DNA from: Diospyros lotus
Taxonomy: Eukaryota > Streptophyta > Magnoliopsida > Ericales > Ebenaceae
Assembly: GCF_014633365.1 (NCBI RefSeq)
Contig: NC_068351.1
Coordinates: forward strand, 4,140,879 to 4,204,878
Length of the DNA: 64,000 bases
Reading direction: 5' to 3'
This document shows positions 47,431 through 58,905 of this stretch, piece by piece. Made by a program: the position numbers and the translations under genes. How positions within the stretch are numbered: position 1 is the first letter of the stretch; every line of letters begins with the position of its first letter. The notes under the pieces were generated by a model. That model was given only the letters and a program-made list of their open reading frames with translations. It made no database searches and was not told the origin of the DNA.

Positions 47431-48079
47431 GGTACTAAAGTTCAAATTTGATTCATGATGGTTTCTTTATCATGCCTTCACTAAATACAGTTTTCTCCTT
47501 GCTCCCACCCCTAACAAACCAAAAGGAAAACCCCGTTTTCTTGGCTATTATTGTAGTGTACCTAATAGAATGGGCCCGGAAAGTTGGCGGAAAGAAATTA
47601 CATTTCCATCTTTAACCAGAAATCAGTTGGTTAAAATACTGCTCATTGCAATATTATGTTTGACTCCAAAATGTTAGATACTTTTTAGATGTGGGGCCAA
47701 TCCAGTGTTCAGGATGAGCTGCTTTGTCGGTTTGTCTTTCCAGAGAGGCCAGGTGCTTTGATGAAATTTTTGGATGCTTTCAGTCCAAGACGGAACATTA
47801 GTTTGTTCCATTACCGAGGACAGGTAGAGCTCATTCTTATATTTTTTTTCTTTATCATCTGGGCTCGATCAACTACTCCTTCAGTACATGTATTCAAATC
47901 ATTGTTTTTATTCGTTTTCTTGTCCACAGGGTGAAAAGGGTGCTAATGTATTGGTCGGAATCCAAGTTGCTGGTGCTGAGATGGATGAGCTCCGGGCTTG
48001 TGCTGATAGACTTGGTTATGAAGATTATGTAGTGGAGAGCGGGAATGAAGTGTTCCATCTCTTAACGCACTATAACTAA

Positions 48080-48187
48080 GGTAGATCTCCTTGTGTTAAA
48101 TCAGTCGGTGCCACAAGGATATTACTCTGAAAAAGATGCAGATTTTCCACATTCTTGGTCAAAATGAGGGAGGAATTCTTTTGTACT

Positions 48188-48221
<34 letters not shown>

Positions 48222-48888
48222 ATTAGGCCTTCTTCTTCACTCGTGTAAGCAAAGGGAGCTGAGGGTGTTATCTGGTTTTTCAGCTGATGTATGCGTACTA
48301 GTTAATAGGCGGTGTATTAGTCCAATATGTTGCGAGAAGATCGTAATGCTGTCTATACTTTCTCAAAGATTCAATCTGATATCAATCCTCATGTTTGAGA
48401 GGATCTATATATTCCTGTGTTTATGTTGCTTTGTCATCACTGACCTATAAGAGATGGTATTGTGCAACTGCTCTTATATTTCTTTGTTGCACAACTCTGT
48501 AATTTGAGAGATTGGATCGATCCTTCTGAAGATTAGCTGCTGCCAGTTGTTGAATCTGGATGATCGAAATATGCCAGTGACCTGATTCTGGGAATGGAAT
48601 TTGTATTTAAATGTCTGGAGATTTAGTGTTACATATTTATGTTATATATAGTTGCCCTTTCTCTACTCTTTAGACTATCTCTTTTAAATCACGCAGAGGC
48701 TGTTGGTTTTGGATGGATGCAATGTGCATGGTGTGATTCACTACAGCAACAACTTGTTTGAGCCTCTCTAGTTAGATTGGCAAAGGCCCGAACCAATTCT
48801 GTTATCATTTTTCTGAAAACAAACTCAGAATCACAAGCATACGGACGAGTTCGAAAGGCACTTTATTTTAGCTTTATGCAGCAGCTTT
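48080..48888 (+). other. psi-TD 3' flank, intergenic to GDSL
   Basis: This flank is collinear with 19294-21650 once the two insertions on that side are removed. It has an additional ~150-bp stretch (48182-48337) containing a CT microsatellite at 48190-48221 and not present downstream of TD-1. It holds the empty sites for the 0.9-kb and 808-bp insertions. There is no gene. Confidence 0.7.
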
Positions 48889-49065
48889 TTTTTTGGCCTT
48901 GAATGCAAACTCTTTCCTCTCAGCAGTAGTTATTTCTGCAAGGCCTCTTTTTGTGCGTAAGTTCTCTCAGTCTGGCCTCGTCCACTTCCATTATTATTCA
49001 CTTTCTGTTATTATATATGTAACTCTTGTATCTCTTCTCTCTGACTCTGGGTGTGGTTTTCAGAA
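48889..49065 (+). promoter_or_regulatory. GDSL gene upstream region (parent of the psi-TD fusion)
   Basis: This is the unduplicated neighbour of the GDSL start codon. It contains TATATATG ~50 bp before the ATG and a pyrimidine-rich leader. It is the source copy of 21644-21831, with small differences near its left edge. Confidence 0.6.
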
Positions 49066-50946
49066 ATGGGGTTTTGCATGTTGAGTGTGTTCATTATTAT
49101 TGGGGTTGCGGTGGTGGCTGTGAAAGTGGCTGAGGGGCAGATAGTTCCGATGCTGTGTGTGTTTGGGGACTCAGTGGTAGATGTGGGAAACAATAACAAC
49201 CTGAATACAATGATAAAGGCCAACTTCCTTACTCATGGCAGGGAGTTTGTTACCCACAAACTTACTGGCAGGTTCTGCAATGGGAAGCTTGCCACTGACT
49301 TCACTGGTAATCTCTCTCTCCCTCTCTCTCTCTTTCTCTCTCTCTCCAAATGTTAAATTGTTAACACATACTTACATGTAGAATTATTATGTGATGATGG
49401 CCACAGCCGAGTACCTTGGTTTCAGCTCCTACCCCCCAACTTACCTCAGCCAGGATGCCAATGGAAAGAACCTCTTGACTGGCGCCAACTTTGCCTCTGG
49501 TTATTTTGACGGCACAGCACAGTTCTATGTAAGTAAAGTAAATGACAAAAAAGCTCTCCCCCTCTGCTAAAAAAAAAGTTTCGACGTGACTGTGTCAGCT
49601 AAATTAAGGGATAAATTGGGTATTTCACCTGGTCACTCCAACAAAGTTGGCATGTATATCACTTTCCTTTCACTAACTGGCAATTTGATATAGTTTTTTA
49701 ATATTAGGTTAGTGTAATTTCGAAATCACACTAGAATTAGAGAATTTAAAATTTTCCTAGTCTCTTTTTGGTGAAAAATCATTCAAAATTAGAGTATTCT
49801 ATGTATTGTAAATTTAATTTCAGGAGGCAATTTGATATAGTTTTTTAATAATACGTTAGTATAATTTCTGAAAAGTGAAAGATATTATGTATTTTTCCCC
49901 CCCAAATCTCAAGAATGTCAAATATAATTTACCCCACTTTCTATGAACACAACAGCACATCAAACAGATGTATATAGCTAACCAACTAGAGTACGATGAA
50001 TATTGTTTCTGTAGGGTGCAATTTCACTGAGCCAGCAGCTGGCATACTACAAGGAGTACCAAGACGAATTGGTGGGTACCAAGACGAATGGAATCCACCT
50101 ATTGAGTGCTGGGAGCAGTGACTTCCTTCAAACAATTACTACTTCAATCCTCTCCTCCAAGCCCTCTCCCCTGATCAGTTTTCAGACCTTCTCATCAGAT
50201 CCTTCTCTTCTTTTGTCCAGGTTAGTTCCCAATAATCCTCTCCTCTCTTCTAAATCCAAATACATTTATAAACTCCATCCCAAAGCTTGAGGCTCTGACT
50301 TTGCAAGAATTATGAGAGAGCAGAAACCATACCATTGCTATCAAAATTTATTATTCTCATTTATATATATATATATTACAGACACAGCTAGAATCTCTCT
50401 TAATAAACATCAACATTTACCGATTGTGACAAAATTTGTATAGGCTGGGAGTGAGGAAAATTGGAGTGACAACCGTACCACCAATTGGGTGCTTGCCCCA
50501 TCACACTGTTTGGCTCAGGGAGTAACCAATGCCTTGTCAGGATGAACCAAGATGATGTCTCCTTCAACAAGAAGCTCAACAGCACATCCTAAACCTGGCA
50601 GACCCTCCTTCCTGGTCTCAGACTTGTGGTGTTGGATATCTACCACCCTCTCCTGGACTTGATCACAAAACCCACTGAGAATGGTAAAATTTTCCGGGAA
50701 AACTTCTTTCTTGGCAGGTAATATTTATGATAGAAACTGGGAACTGATCCCAAGTTCATTATTCAAAACTCTCTGTTTTCAGGGTTCTTCGAATCTAGGA
50801 GGGTTTGGTGTGGCACTGGAACAATAGAAACTTCCATGCTTTGCAATGCAGGGTCTGTGGGGATATGCTCTAATGCTACACAGTATGGCTCTTACATTGA
50901 AGTCGATATGAGAGATACATTGGAAGGATTGAATGATGTGGTCATG
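49066..50946 (+). pseudogene. GDSL esterase/lipase pseudogene, 3'-truncated
   Basis: GDSL-family secreted esterase. Exons by homology: 49066-49306, 49407-49528, 50015-50220, 50444-50683 and 50783-~50946. The N-terminus has a hydrophobic signal peptide (MLSVFIIIGVAVVAV), then block I with the catalytic serine in VFGDSVVDVGNNNN. Exon 3 has a 1-bp deletion after SSDFLQ, which moves the conserved NNYYFNPLL-type stretch out of frame. Exon 4 is also shifted and contains a stop (TCC TAA). Exon 5 keeps CGTGTIETSMLCN and CSNATQY, but the block V Asp-His segment (FWDGFHP in relatives) is missing. So only block I remains usable and the gene is very probably dead. Its promoter is the one duplicated to psi-TD. 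Confidence 0.82.
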
Positions 50947-51671
50947 GTAATTAAACTCTGAAATCATAGATGAATAATGTTGAAGGTTTGGGTCTCTTGA
51001 AATTTTTATATATAGGGCAATTAAATTTTTATACAATTTTTTTTCATAAAAAAGATAATCAAAATGACATACTAATCACACATCTCACTTTCCTTATTTT
51101 GTTCTTTGACTATGAGGTGACACGGGCTCCTTTTAAGGTGACAATTTCCTTAGAACGAAAGATTGATGATTGTACTCTTAATTTACGTAATTCTTATATT
51201 TAGTTATGCATTTATTATTTTTTTTTCTTTTTCTCAATTAAAAAATTAATATAAAACAATTTCTGAGATAGAAATGGACACTAATATGTGAATATAAGGG
51301 TGTCATGGACTTTTTCTTAAATTTTCTCTTTGCCAAACGATCTAACGAAATTCATATTTTATAAGAAATTATATGTATATATAATTTTAAGAATATAAAA
51401 TAATAACATTTACAATTATAGATTATGTTTGCCAAATATATATATATATATATTGAATTAAAATTTTAAACTCTAAAGAAGAATGGTTTAAGTGGAGAAG
51501 TACCCTCGAATCTTCAAATCCTAATTCATGTAATGCAATTGAATTGTCTGTGTTCTTCGCCGCCGCTTGCAGCGGAATCCGTTCGAATCCCGCCACCAGT
51601 ATGATCCATCTTTATTTAATAAATTAAGAAGAATATTCAGAGAAAGTATGTATCGATCGGTGTTCCCGACA
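50947..51671. other. AT-rich DNA, nothing recognised
   Basis: This replaces the missing GDSL 3' end. It contains an AT-rich tract and a short TA microsatellite near 51437-51453. I see no gene or element ends. Confidence 0.5.
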
Positions 51672-52022
51672 GGTATTGCATCTGTCCCAGTGGCTACGAG
51701 GTAGCGAGCCCGAGAACGGCGGAGGCGCTCTACACGGGCTGCGTTAACTCCCGTGCTGATCAACGATCAACTACGTAGCGCCGTTTGGCGGCATACTGAA
51801 CTTGAAATCGTTTTCAGTTGAAGTTTCGGTGAAGGAAATCTAGAACTCGAAGCAAATTCTTTCGGGCATCTCTAGACAGTACAAAAGATCGCAGAGGAGA
51901 GGCCTGCGGGTTACGAGGCATTTTCAGGTTAATTTTCCACCCAAGCGGTTTGATGTCTTATTACATGATTCTTCATTCCATATGGCTCAGAAGATTGAAC
52001 ATTCGCATTCCTTATTAGATTG
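51672..52022 (+). pseudogene. GT47 exostosin-family C-terminal fragment
   Basis: It matches the last ~115 residues of the two downstream GT47 genes. It starts [19 protein letters not shown], then loses frame at the equivalent of GCVPVLIKDHY. Later pieces are still recognisable in other frames (FSVEVSVKEI; RRGLRVTRHFQVNFPPKRFDV; LHSIWLRRLNIRI). At least three indels or stops occur. The N-terminal three quarters are absent. It is a dead tandem copy of the neighbouring cluster. Confidence 0.85.
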
Positions 52023-52237
52023 ATCAAGGAGGGAGCAGCCCAATAAGTTTGAGTGGAAGAGGAGTTTGAATTTTGTAATTTTTATTGGTAATTTATAGGA
52101 AGCCCAGAACTATAGGTACTTGGCCAAACCCTTCAATTGTTACCTATAAGGTAGTTTATTGATTGCTCAAGGGCCCCCTACATGGATTTAGGGTGAGCAC
52201 TTCCATTTATCACTTTTGTGTAAAAATCCCCCCTCCC

Positions 52238-52414
52238 GAGTGCGATTTTGTTCATCCCCTTTAACAAGGATGACCATCACCCTCACTATTTATGTGAGGG
52301 TGAAAAGTAACGGAACGGTCTGGAAAAGTAACGGAACGTTCCGTTACTTTTCACCCTCACATAAACAGTGAGGGTGATGGTCACCCCGTTAAAGAAGTGA
52401 ACAAAATCGCTCTC
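52238..52414. mobile_element. 177-bp fold-back MITE, Mutator-like
   Basis: Almost the whole element is one long inverted repeat: GAGTGCGATTTTGTTCA at the left, TGAACAAAATCGCTCTC at the right, and an inner core of ~48-bp arms (CCATCACCCTCACT..., AGTAACGGAACG) with one mismatch. It is flanked by CCCCCTCCC at 52229-52237 and 52415-52423, a 9-bp target duplication. The C-rich target makes chance agreement more likely, so the class is probable, not certain. Confidence 0.7.
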
Positions 52415-52423
52415 CCCCCTCCC

Positions 52424-53929
52424 CCCTCGCGACGTTTGGAGCCTTCTTGCTTGGCTACTTCACATACCTTTTCCCTATTGTGCTAAACTCGTGACCATGG
52501 TCGAACACCATTGTCCCGCTTGACTTCCCATTTTGGTAGCAATATTATTGTTTGATGGACAATATATATTTGCCATCAAAACCAACCACCGGTATGATTT
52601 TTTAGTTAATATGATCGATTTTGAATTTTATAATAATAGAAATGAAATTAAGATAAAGTAAAATTGAGTATTGATTTACTCTCTCACTTTCTTCTCGTTG
52701 CATTGAAGCAACTCACTTCACCTAGTGTGTCTCCACAATCAATGTTACATTGACGATTGCTACTATACTTCTAAGATCACCTTATTTCATTTACATCTCC
52801 AAATACTCATATTTTTTCTTTATTTTTCTCTTCTCTTTTTAATTAAATCTATGCCCCTCTTATTTAGTCGTTCTTCCCAACTTCTTTCCAATTCCTTCTC
52901 CCAAATCTCTCCCCTTTCCTCACCCTAATGCTCACATAACCCATTCTCTCTTAGATATGACCAAAACCGCTCTTCCATACTAAAATCCAAAAACCCTATA
53001 GGTAAGTCTTTATCCCAAACCACCACTGCCTAATCTACCAAGAACTCCCTTCTTCCTTAATCATTTGGTTCTTCTGCTTGAATTGCTAGTTTTAGAAAAG
53101 GCACTCGCATTTGGTTCCTTTCCCAAGAAACACTATTGTTGTTGATTCTTCCCTTTGTGATTTTGACGAATTGAATAGAGGCTCTACTGTTGTCCAAACC
53201 ATGGGACCCTGATACAACTTGATAAAGCTTTCACCCATCTTCGGCTTATCGAAGGTTAATGGTCGATCCTAAACCTCGTTTGTGTTTGGCCCTTGCTCAA
53301 CCGTTGGTGATGCTAGAGAAGGGTTTGTTTTTGTATTTTTATTTGAGCTTCCATAGCAAGTGGTTGAGCCTAGAGGTTGTTTATTTTAGGGATTTTATGT
53401 TTTTCTTTGTTATTTGCTTCTTGGGACTATTATCTTTCGATTGAGTTATTGTTGCTTGTTTGTTGGTTATGCAACTCTCTTTGACCTTTCACTAATTGGC
53501 TTTTGAGAAAGCATATCTGGTGGTTTCCTTTTACCCTAAGAACATCGACTTTTAGGGTCATTTCCTTTCCCTTGGTCAGGGCTACAACCCTTCAGGTCAT
53601 TTCTTGAGCCCTTCCTTGGTAGCCACTTTGTTCATGAGCAAATTCTTATGACTTATGAGTGTTCATTTCACAACCATTAGTTTTCTTGTCTCTGAAGTTG
53701 CTTGCTTTTCTTAAATTTTTATTGTCGAGTCCCTTTTATCTTTTGTTATCTTTTATTGGTTGGCCTCTATATGGCCTATCCCACCCTCTCCATGTTCTTT
53801 TTTATGGTTTATAATTTTATCTTCAATATATATTAGCTAAAAGAAAAGGACAAAAATCGTAATCTGCGTGGGATGAATCCTTACCTCATGGACGAAAACA
53901 AGGTCGGTTCCCTGGACTGTTCTTTCCGC

Positions 53930-53966
<37 letters not shown>

Positions 53967-54070
53967 AAAAAGCAAGAAATACAACAAAATCTGAAGCAAC
54001 TGCTTAAGAAAAATAATAGAATAGCATATGCTTCTTGTGTGTGGATAAGATCTAGCTACTAGCTAGAGAC
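52424..54070. other. Intergenic DNA upstream of GT47A
   Basis: This is pyrimidine-rich and AT-rich DNA with only short chance ORFs (for example 53259-53444). The sequence ending ~53850 in an A-rich stretch could be the 3' end of an old retroelement, but no coding signature is visible. A CT microsatellite lies at 53932-53967, ~105 bp ahead of the GT47A start codon, probably in its 5' UTR. Confidence 0.4.
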
Positions 54071-57000
54071 ATGGGAGACTGTGTGGAAGATTTCTCTTTG
54101 CGGTGCTCATCATCATCATCGTTTTCAAAGCTTTGGAGGTTTATAATTCCATTGATTTTGGTGGTTGGCTTGGTGGTTCCTTGGGGTGGAAAGAAATCCA
54201 ATTGGGCTTTCACTTCTCCAAGCTCTCCATGGCCATGGCGATCCACTTCTCAGGCTCCTATTTTGCTAGCTTCAACTATGGATAAAACTAGCAGGAGTAA
54301 CAGGAAGGCGATAAATCTCAATCCGCAAAAACCAGTAAGACCCTTTATTTTCTTTCGCTAGTTCTAGGGTTTTTTTTTTTTTTGCTTTGATTAAAAAGAG
54401 GGGTTTTCTCTTCTTTTTTTTTGTTTTTGCTTAAACAAAGCGTACGTAAATCGGGTACTAGGATTCTCGTATGATGACTAGGATACTGCCTCGATGACTT
54501 GTTAAAAAGGATTTTTTGAATGAGATACCATTTAGGAAACAGAAAAGTTTCTGTCTGAACCTATTGAAATACAACTAAAGCTTTGTTCTTAGGTGGGTTT
54601 GTTTCTCGAGAATCTTGCAACTAGCAAGAGTTTTATCACAATGGAGACATAAAATCATTGTACATTTTAGGGCTAATAATAAAAAAAAATTATTTTTTTT
54701 GCAAATTTAAAATCTAATATAATACTTTCAATTTTGTCAATTAGATCCCAATTGACTCAATTGAGTATAATTTCATCCACTATGTAAAATCAATTTAGGG
54801 AATGTGTATTCTATGTGGGGTGGCATACCAAGTGTAATATATTAATAATTTATGTAGAATACATATGTGCATATAAGCAAAGAAAAGAAAAAATGTATCT
54901 TTGCTATTGTCGTCGCCGCTATTGACTGCTATCAGCCCCTCGTAGTAGTCATTGACTGCATCAGTTGCAGTTTCCAACCATTGTGGTTGCTTATTTATCT
55001 TTTTTGGTTGAAATGGTTGTCTGAGAGAGAGAGAAGATGAATAAGAAAAAGACAAGATGAACAAGAAGAAGATGAACAGGAGAAGATGACCATCATAGTC
55101 ACCTATTCATCTTCTTCGACTATATACGATGGTCGTCTTCGAGAGAAAGAAAGAGAGAGAGAGAAGATGAATAGAAAGAAGATGAACAAGAGAATATGAC
55201 CTTCACGATCGCTTGTTTGTCTTATTTGGCCATAATGGTCGTCTTCGAGAGAAAAAGAGAAGACGAACACGAATAGGAGAAGACAACTATCACGACTACC
55301 TGTTCACTTTCTCCAATTGCGATGGTCGTCTGAGAGAGAAAGAGAAATAAGACAAATAGGAGAAGATGACCATCGCGACCACCTATTTGCCTTCTCCAAC
55401 CACGATGGTTGTCTTTGAGAGAGAGAAGACAACTATTGCGGCTGCCTGTTCTTTTTCTCCAACTGCGATGGTTGTCTTTAATTAAGAGAGAGAAAAGACA
55501 ACACGATGATGACCATCGAAGACATGAAGAGAAACATATATTTGTAATGGTCGGAACTGCAACTGATGCGGCTGATGGTTGTGGACGGCAACAAGGACCA
55601 CAACAATGAAGATACATTTTTTTATTTATTTATGTGTGCATGTTGGTGCCACGTCAAGTGGAACACTCTCCCTAAATCAATTTTATGTGGTGGATAACAT
55701 TGCACTCAATTAAATCAATTAGAATCTAATTATCAAAATTGAAATAATTGGATTATATTGTAAATTTGCAAAAATGTTTGAATTTTTTTTTGTTGCTATT
55801 AACCTATTTTTTTGTTCTGAAGAAAAAAGAAATTAAAGCAGCTCTTTGGATCCTTAGATTGTTGATCAATTGTTAATCTGTCGGCAGGAAAAAGAGGAGG
55901 AAGAAAGATTGAATGTTGGTAAAAGTGGATCTTACTTTGTTCCTTCCATGGTTGAGAATACACCGTTCCCCATCAGATCGGCAAGATCACAGAAAAGCCA
56001 TGGCAATGTTCTGGAGAGTCTGGAAGCAGGCCTTGTGCAAGCTCGAACTGCCATAAGAGAAGCTAAAAATGGAAATCAAACACAAAAGGACCCTGAATAT
56101 GTCCCAGTTGGCCCAATCTATTGGAACACCAAAGCCTTTCACAGGTATATATATATATGTACACTCCTCTCTACTATTGTTCGTATCTTGGGTTTTGGAG
56201 TGATGCAATTGTTACATGACTTCGGTGAAAATTGTTTAAGATCACATCATTTTCGTTTCAGTTTCATCTAAAACTGATGATAAACAAATACAAATATTTT
56301 TCTTCTAATTCAAAATTTACAAGAAATTCATTACAAGAAGCCTTAGTAGGCATAGAGTTAGTAGAACTAATGAAAATACTCAAAAGATTGTTAATTAATG
56401 ATCATACATTAAGAATGTTAATATAACATAGTGATCAGATTGTTTTTTTATAGCATCCATTGTAAAAGTTGGCTATGAAAGGGTTAAAGTATTAAGGTAC
56501 AATGTCTCAGACTAATGCATAGAGTCCAATATAAAGGAGGCTACACTAAAATTTAAACATTAATCCTAATCTATAAAGGTGATCCAACATATATAATGAT
56601 AACATAGCTTGTTAATAAGAATTAACTAAAATACCCACAAAAATCATTTGTACTAAAATAATTAATACTACCATCACAAGTAAGCATGGAACCACCAAAT
56701 TAACCTTCACTTTCAGGCAAATGCCAGTTGGAAGAAAGCTCATAAAAGCTTATATGCTAATAACTTGAATCCTTCTCCCAAAAAATCTTACTTTCTTTCC
56801 TTGTTGGGTACTGTTAAGTACTCTTTCTAATTGATGAATTTTTTATGCACAAAGTTATGCATTAATGATACCATATTCTTGCACTAGTTGGAAAATTAGC
56901 TTCATGCATCGATCTTACTTCTTGGAGTTGCATTTTCACGATCCATTCCAATCAAGACCATGTTATAAAATTTCTCGTGTTCTGGAATTAGAAATTTGGT

Positions 57001-58297
57001 GTCTATACGTTAGTAAAGTGTGTTGATAAGACAACAATAATTCCAAGGCTTGCTTGAATGTGCAGGAGCTACTTGGAAATGGAGAAACATTTTAAGGTAT
57101 ATGTGTACGAGGAAGGAGAGCCTCCAGTTTTTCACTATGGCCTCTCGAAGGGCATACTGGGTTTGGAAGGGATCTTCATCCACAACATGGAGATGAGCCA
57201 GTTTAAGACTAGGGATCCTAAAAAAGCCCATGTTTTTTTCTTGCCTTTCAGTGTGATCAGCCTCACTCATTATGTCTATGAAGTTGATTCCCATGCCTGG
57301 GATCCCATGAAGAACACTGTCAGAGACTATGTCAATGTGATTCAAAGGAAACACCCGTTCTGGAACCGAAGCCGAGGGGCCGATCACTTCATGCTTGCTT
57401 GCCATGATTGGGTGAGTTCTAGTTGATCTTCTCCTGGGACACCCAGTGGGGACATCATTGGCGACCAACCATATATGCTCCCAAATAGGTGACTTGAACA
57501 TGGAACCTTTTCCTAAGAACTTCAACTCCCGTGTGTCACCTGTGCTACCACCCCAGAGGTGTTCCATCCATAAGTATCCATGTCTTATATAATAACTGAT
57601 CATAACTCTCAAAATGTGACAGGGGCCTGAGATCTCCTTTGGAGTACCATATTTGTACAAGAACTCCATCAGAGCTCTGTGTAATGCAAACACCTCAGAA
57701 AGATTCAACCCATCAAAAGATGTCTCCATCCCAGAAATCTACCTCCCAGAGGGCAACACAGAGGGCCTGCTCGGCGGCCCGTCGCCATCGAAACGCCCTA
57801 TTCTTGTCTTCTTCGCCGGCGGGGTCCACGGCCCGATCAGGCCAATCCTTCTGAGTCACTGGCAGGACAAGGACCCAGATGTCCAAGTCCACGAATACCT
57901 TCCGAAAGGAGTCTCCTACTACGGGATGATGAGAAAGAGCAAGTTTTGCATCTGCCCCAGCGGCTATGAAGTTGCCAGCCCTAGAATGGTGGAGGCCCTT
58001 TACATGGGCTGCGTTCCAGTCTTGATAAAAGACCATTACGTTAAGCCTTTCAGCGATGTTCTAAATTGGAAGACGTTTTCAGTTGAAGTTGCAGTGAAGG
58101 AGATTCCAAACATGAAGAAGATTTTGGAGGGTATTTCTCAACCACAGTATCTGAGAATGCAAAGGAGGGGTCTTCAAGTGAGGAGGCATTTTGAGGTTAA
58201 TTTACCTCCAAAGAGGTTTGATGTCTTTCATATGATTCTTCACTCAATCTGGCTTAGAAGACTCAATATTCGAGTCTATGAGACTGAGAAACCATGA
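54071..58297 (+). CDS. GT47 exostosin-family glycosyltransferase (GT47A)
   Basis: Type II Golgi membrane protein of the plant exostosin-like GT47 family (At5g03795-type), which makes cell-wall or proteoglycan sugars; the substrate cannot be told from sequence. Exons 54071-54334, 55888-56144, 57066-57411 and 57623-58297 give 513 aa with standard splice sites. A single membrane segment lies at ~residues 20-40 (LWRFIIPLILVVGLVV). A Lys/Glu-rich stem with LEAGLVQARTAIREA follows. The exostosin domain starts at ~175 (MEKHFKVYVYEEGEPP), passes ADHFMLACHDW at the end of exon 3, and includes [11 protein letters not shown] at ~400-410 and the C-terminal FDVFHMILHSIWLRRLNIRV. The start ATG at 54071 is the first in frame. 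Intron 1 contains a ~1.1-kb TIR element. Confidence 0.9.
54668..55806. mobile_element. TIR element with internal minisatellite in GT47A intron 1
   Basis: 54668-54850 and the reverse complement of ~55630-55806 match over ~180 bp with indels (shared TTTGCAAATTTA, AATTAGAT, TTTAGGGA). This makes a non-autonomous element with long terminal inverted repeats. The interior (~55010-55505) is a degenerate tandem array of ~5-6 units of ~60-100 bp. Each joins a GA-rich tract to GATGACCATC...GATGGTCGTC, itself an inverted repeat. I did not find a convincing target duplication, so the superfamily is open; Mutator-like is possible. Confidence 0.65.
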
Positions 58298-58839
58298 ATC
58301 TGACAAGATTTAATGTTGTGAATTGAGTACAAATTAAATTAATTCAATGATGTATGGTTTAAAGCTATAAAATGGATTGTGCAAACATGACTTCATTGCT
58401 AGACAATCTAAACCCTTCGAGTCAAGCTTGCAGGCTGACCCAATTGACCTATAGTTATTATTTTATCAAAAGAACGTTCTTAATTATAAGATGGGAGAGA
58501 GATTATTGGTAAGTTAGATTAATATGAGTGAACATATAAAAAGGGGATCAATTGAGAGTCCTATAGTAAAAACCAAAATCCAAAAAAATAGATGAAAACC
58601 AAAAAAAAAAAAAAAATTGATATAAAAAAATTAATTAAATGAATTAAACTTCTTATAATTAAATAGAATTTTAATTATTAATATTAAATATTGCATAAAA
58701 TATTAAGAAAAAATTGTTTCTAAATACCATTTTTGGAACCTTTCTCTCCCAGCACTCCAAGAACTTTCCGTCATTTACTGAGAAAGTAACGCAGAATCCT
58801 CGAATCCCATCAACGGCAAGGTACACAGTACACACATGC

Positions 58840-58840
<1 letters not shown>

Positions 58841-58876
<36 letters not shown>
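58841..58876 (+). repeat. AG microsatellite upstream of GT47B
   Basis: An uninterrupted AG run of ~18 units ends ~30 bp before the GT47B start codon, probably in the 5' UTR. Confidence 0.9.
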
Positions 58877-58880
<4 letters not shown>

Positions 58881-58905
58881 CTCTGCGTTGTCTAGAGAGA
58901 GAGGG

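Larger units (their letters stand above)
21831..48079 (+). pseudogene. Duplicated threonine dehydratase pseudogene (psi-TD)
   Basis: All nine TD exons have counterparts: 21831-22285, 23675-23854, 23957-24226, 38781-38987, 40279-40526, 40609-40682, ~40917-40984 (truncated), 47689-47823 and 47930-48079. Disabling changes: the start codon context CGATGGAG is now CGATATAAG; a 7-bp insertion at the end of exon 1 (TTGCACTTTGCAGCC against TTGCAGCC) shifts the frame; a 1-bp deletion in exon 5 yields a stop (GTGACTTAG); a ~240-bp deletion removes the intron 6 acceptor and the start of exon 7. Active-site neighbours also changed ([14 protein letters not shown]) and exon 4 has VKIIWVEP where TD-1 has VKIIGVEP. 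The upstream ATG at 21818 is out of the TD frame. Four large insertions lie in its introns. Confidence 0.93.

Noticed and set aside
53259..53444. 61-codon ORF upstream of GT47A
   Set aside because: It is hydrophobic Phe/Leu-rich chance frame in T-rich DNA with no family resemblance or regulatory context.
55222..55617. 131-codon minus-strand ORF in GT47A intron 1
   Set aside because: It is made of the GA/CT minisatellite array; its repetitive Ser/Leu/Arg composition and location inside a TIR element explain it.
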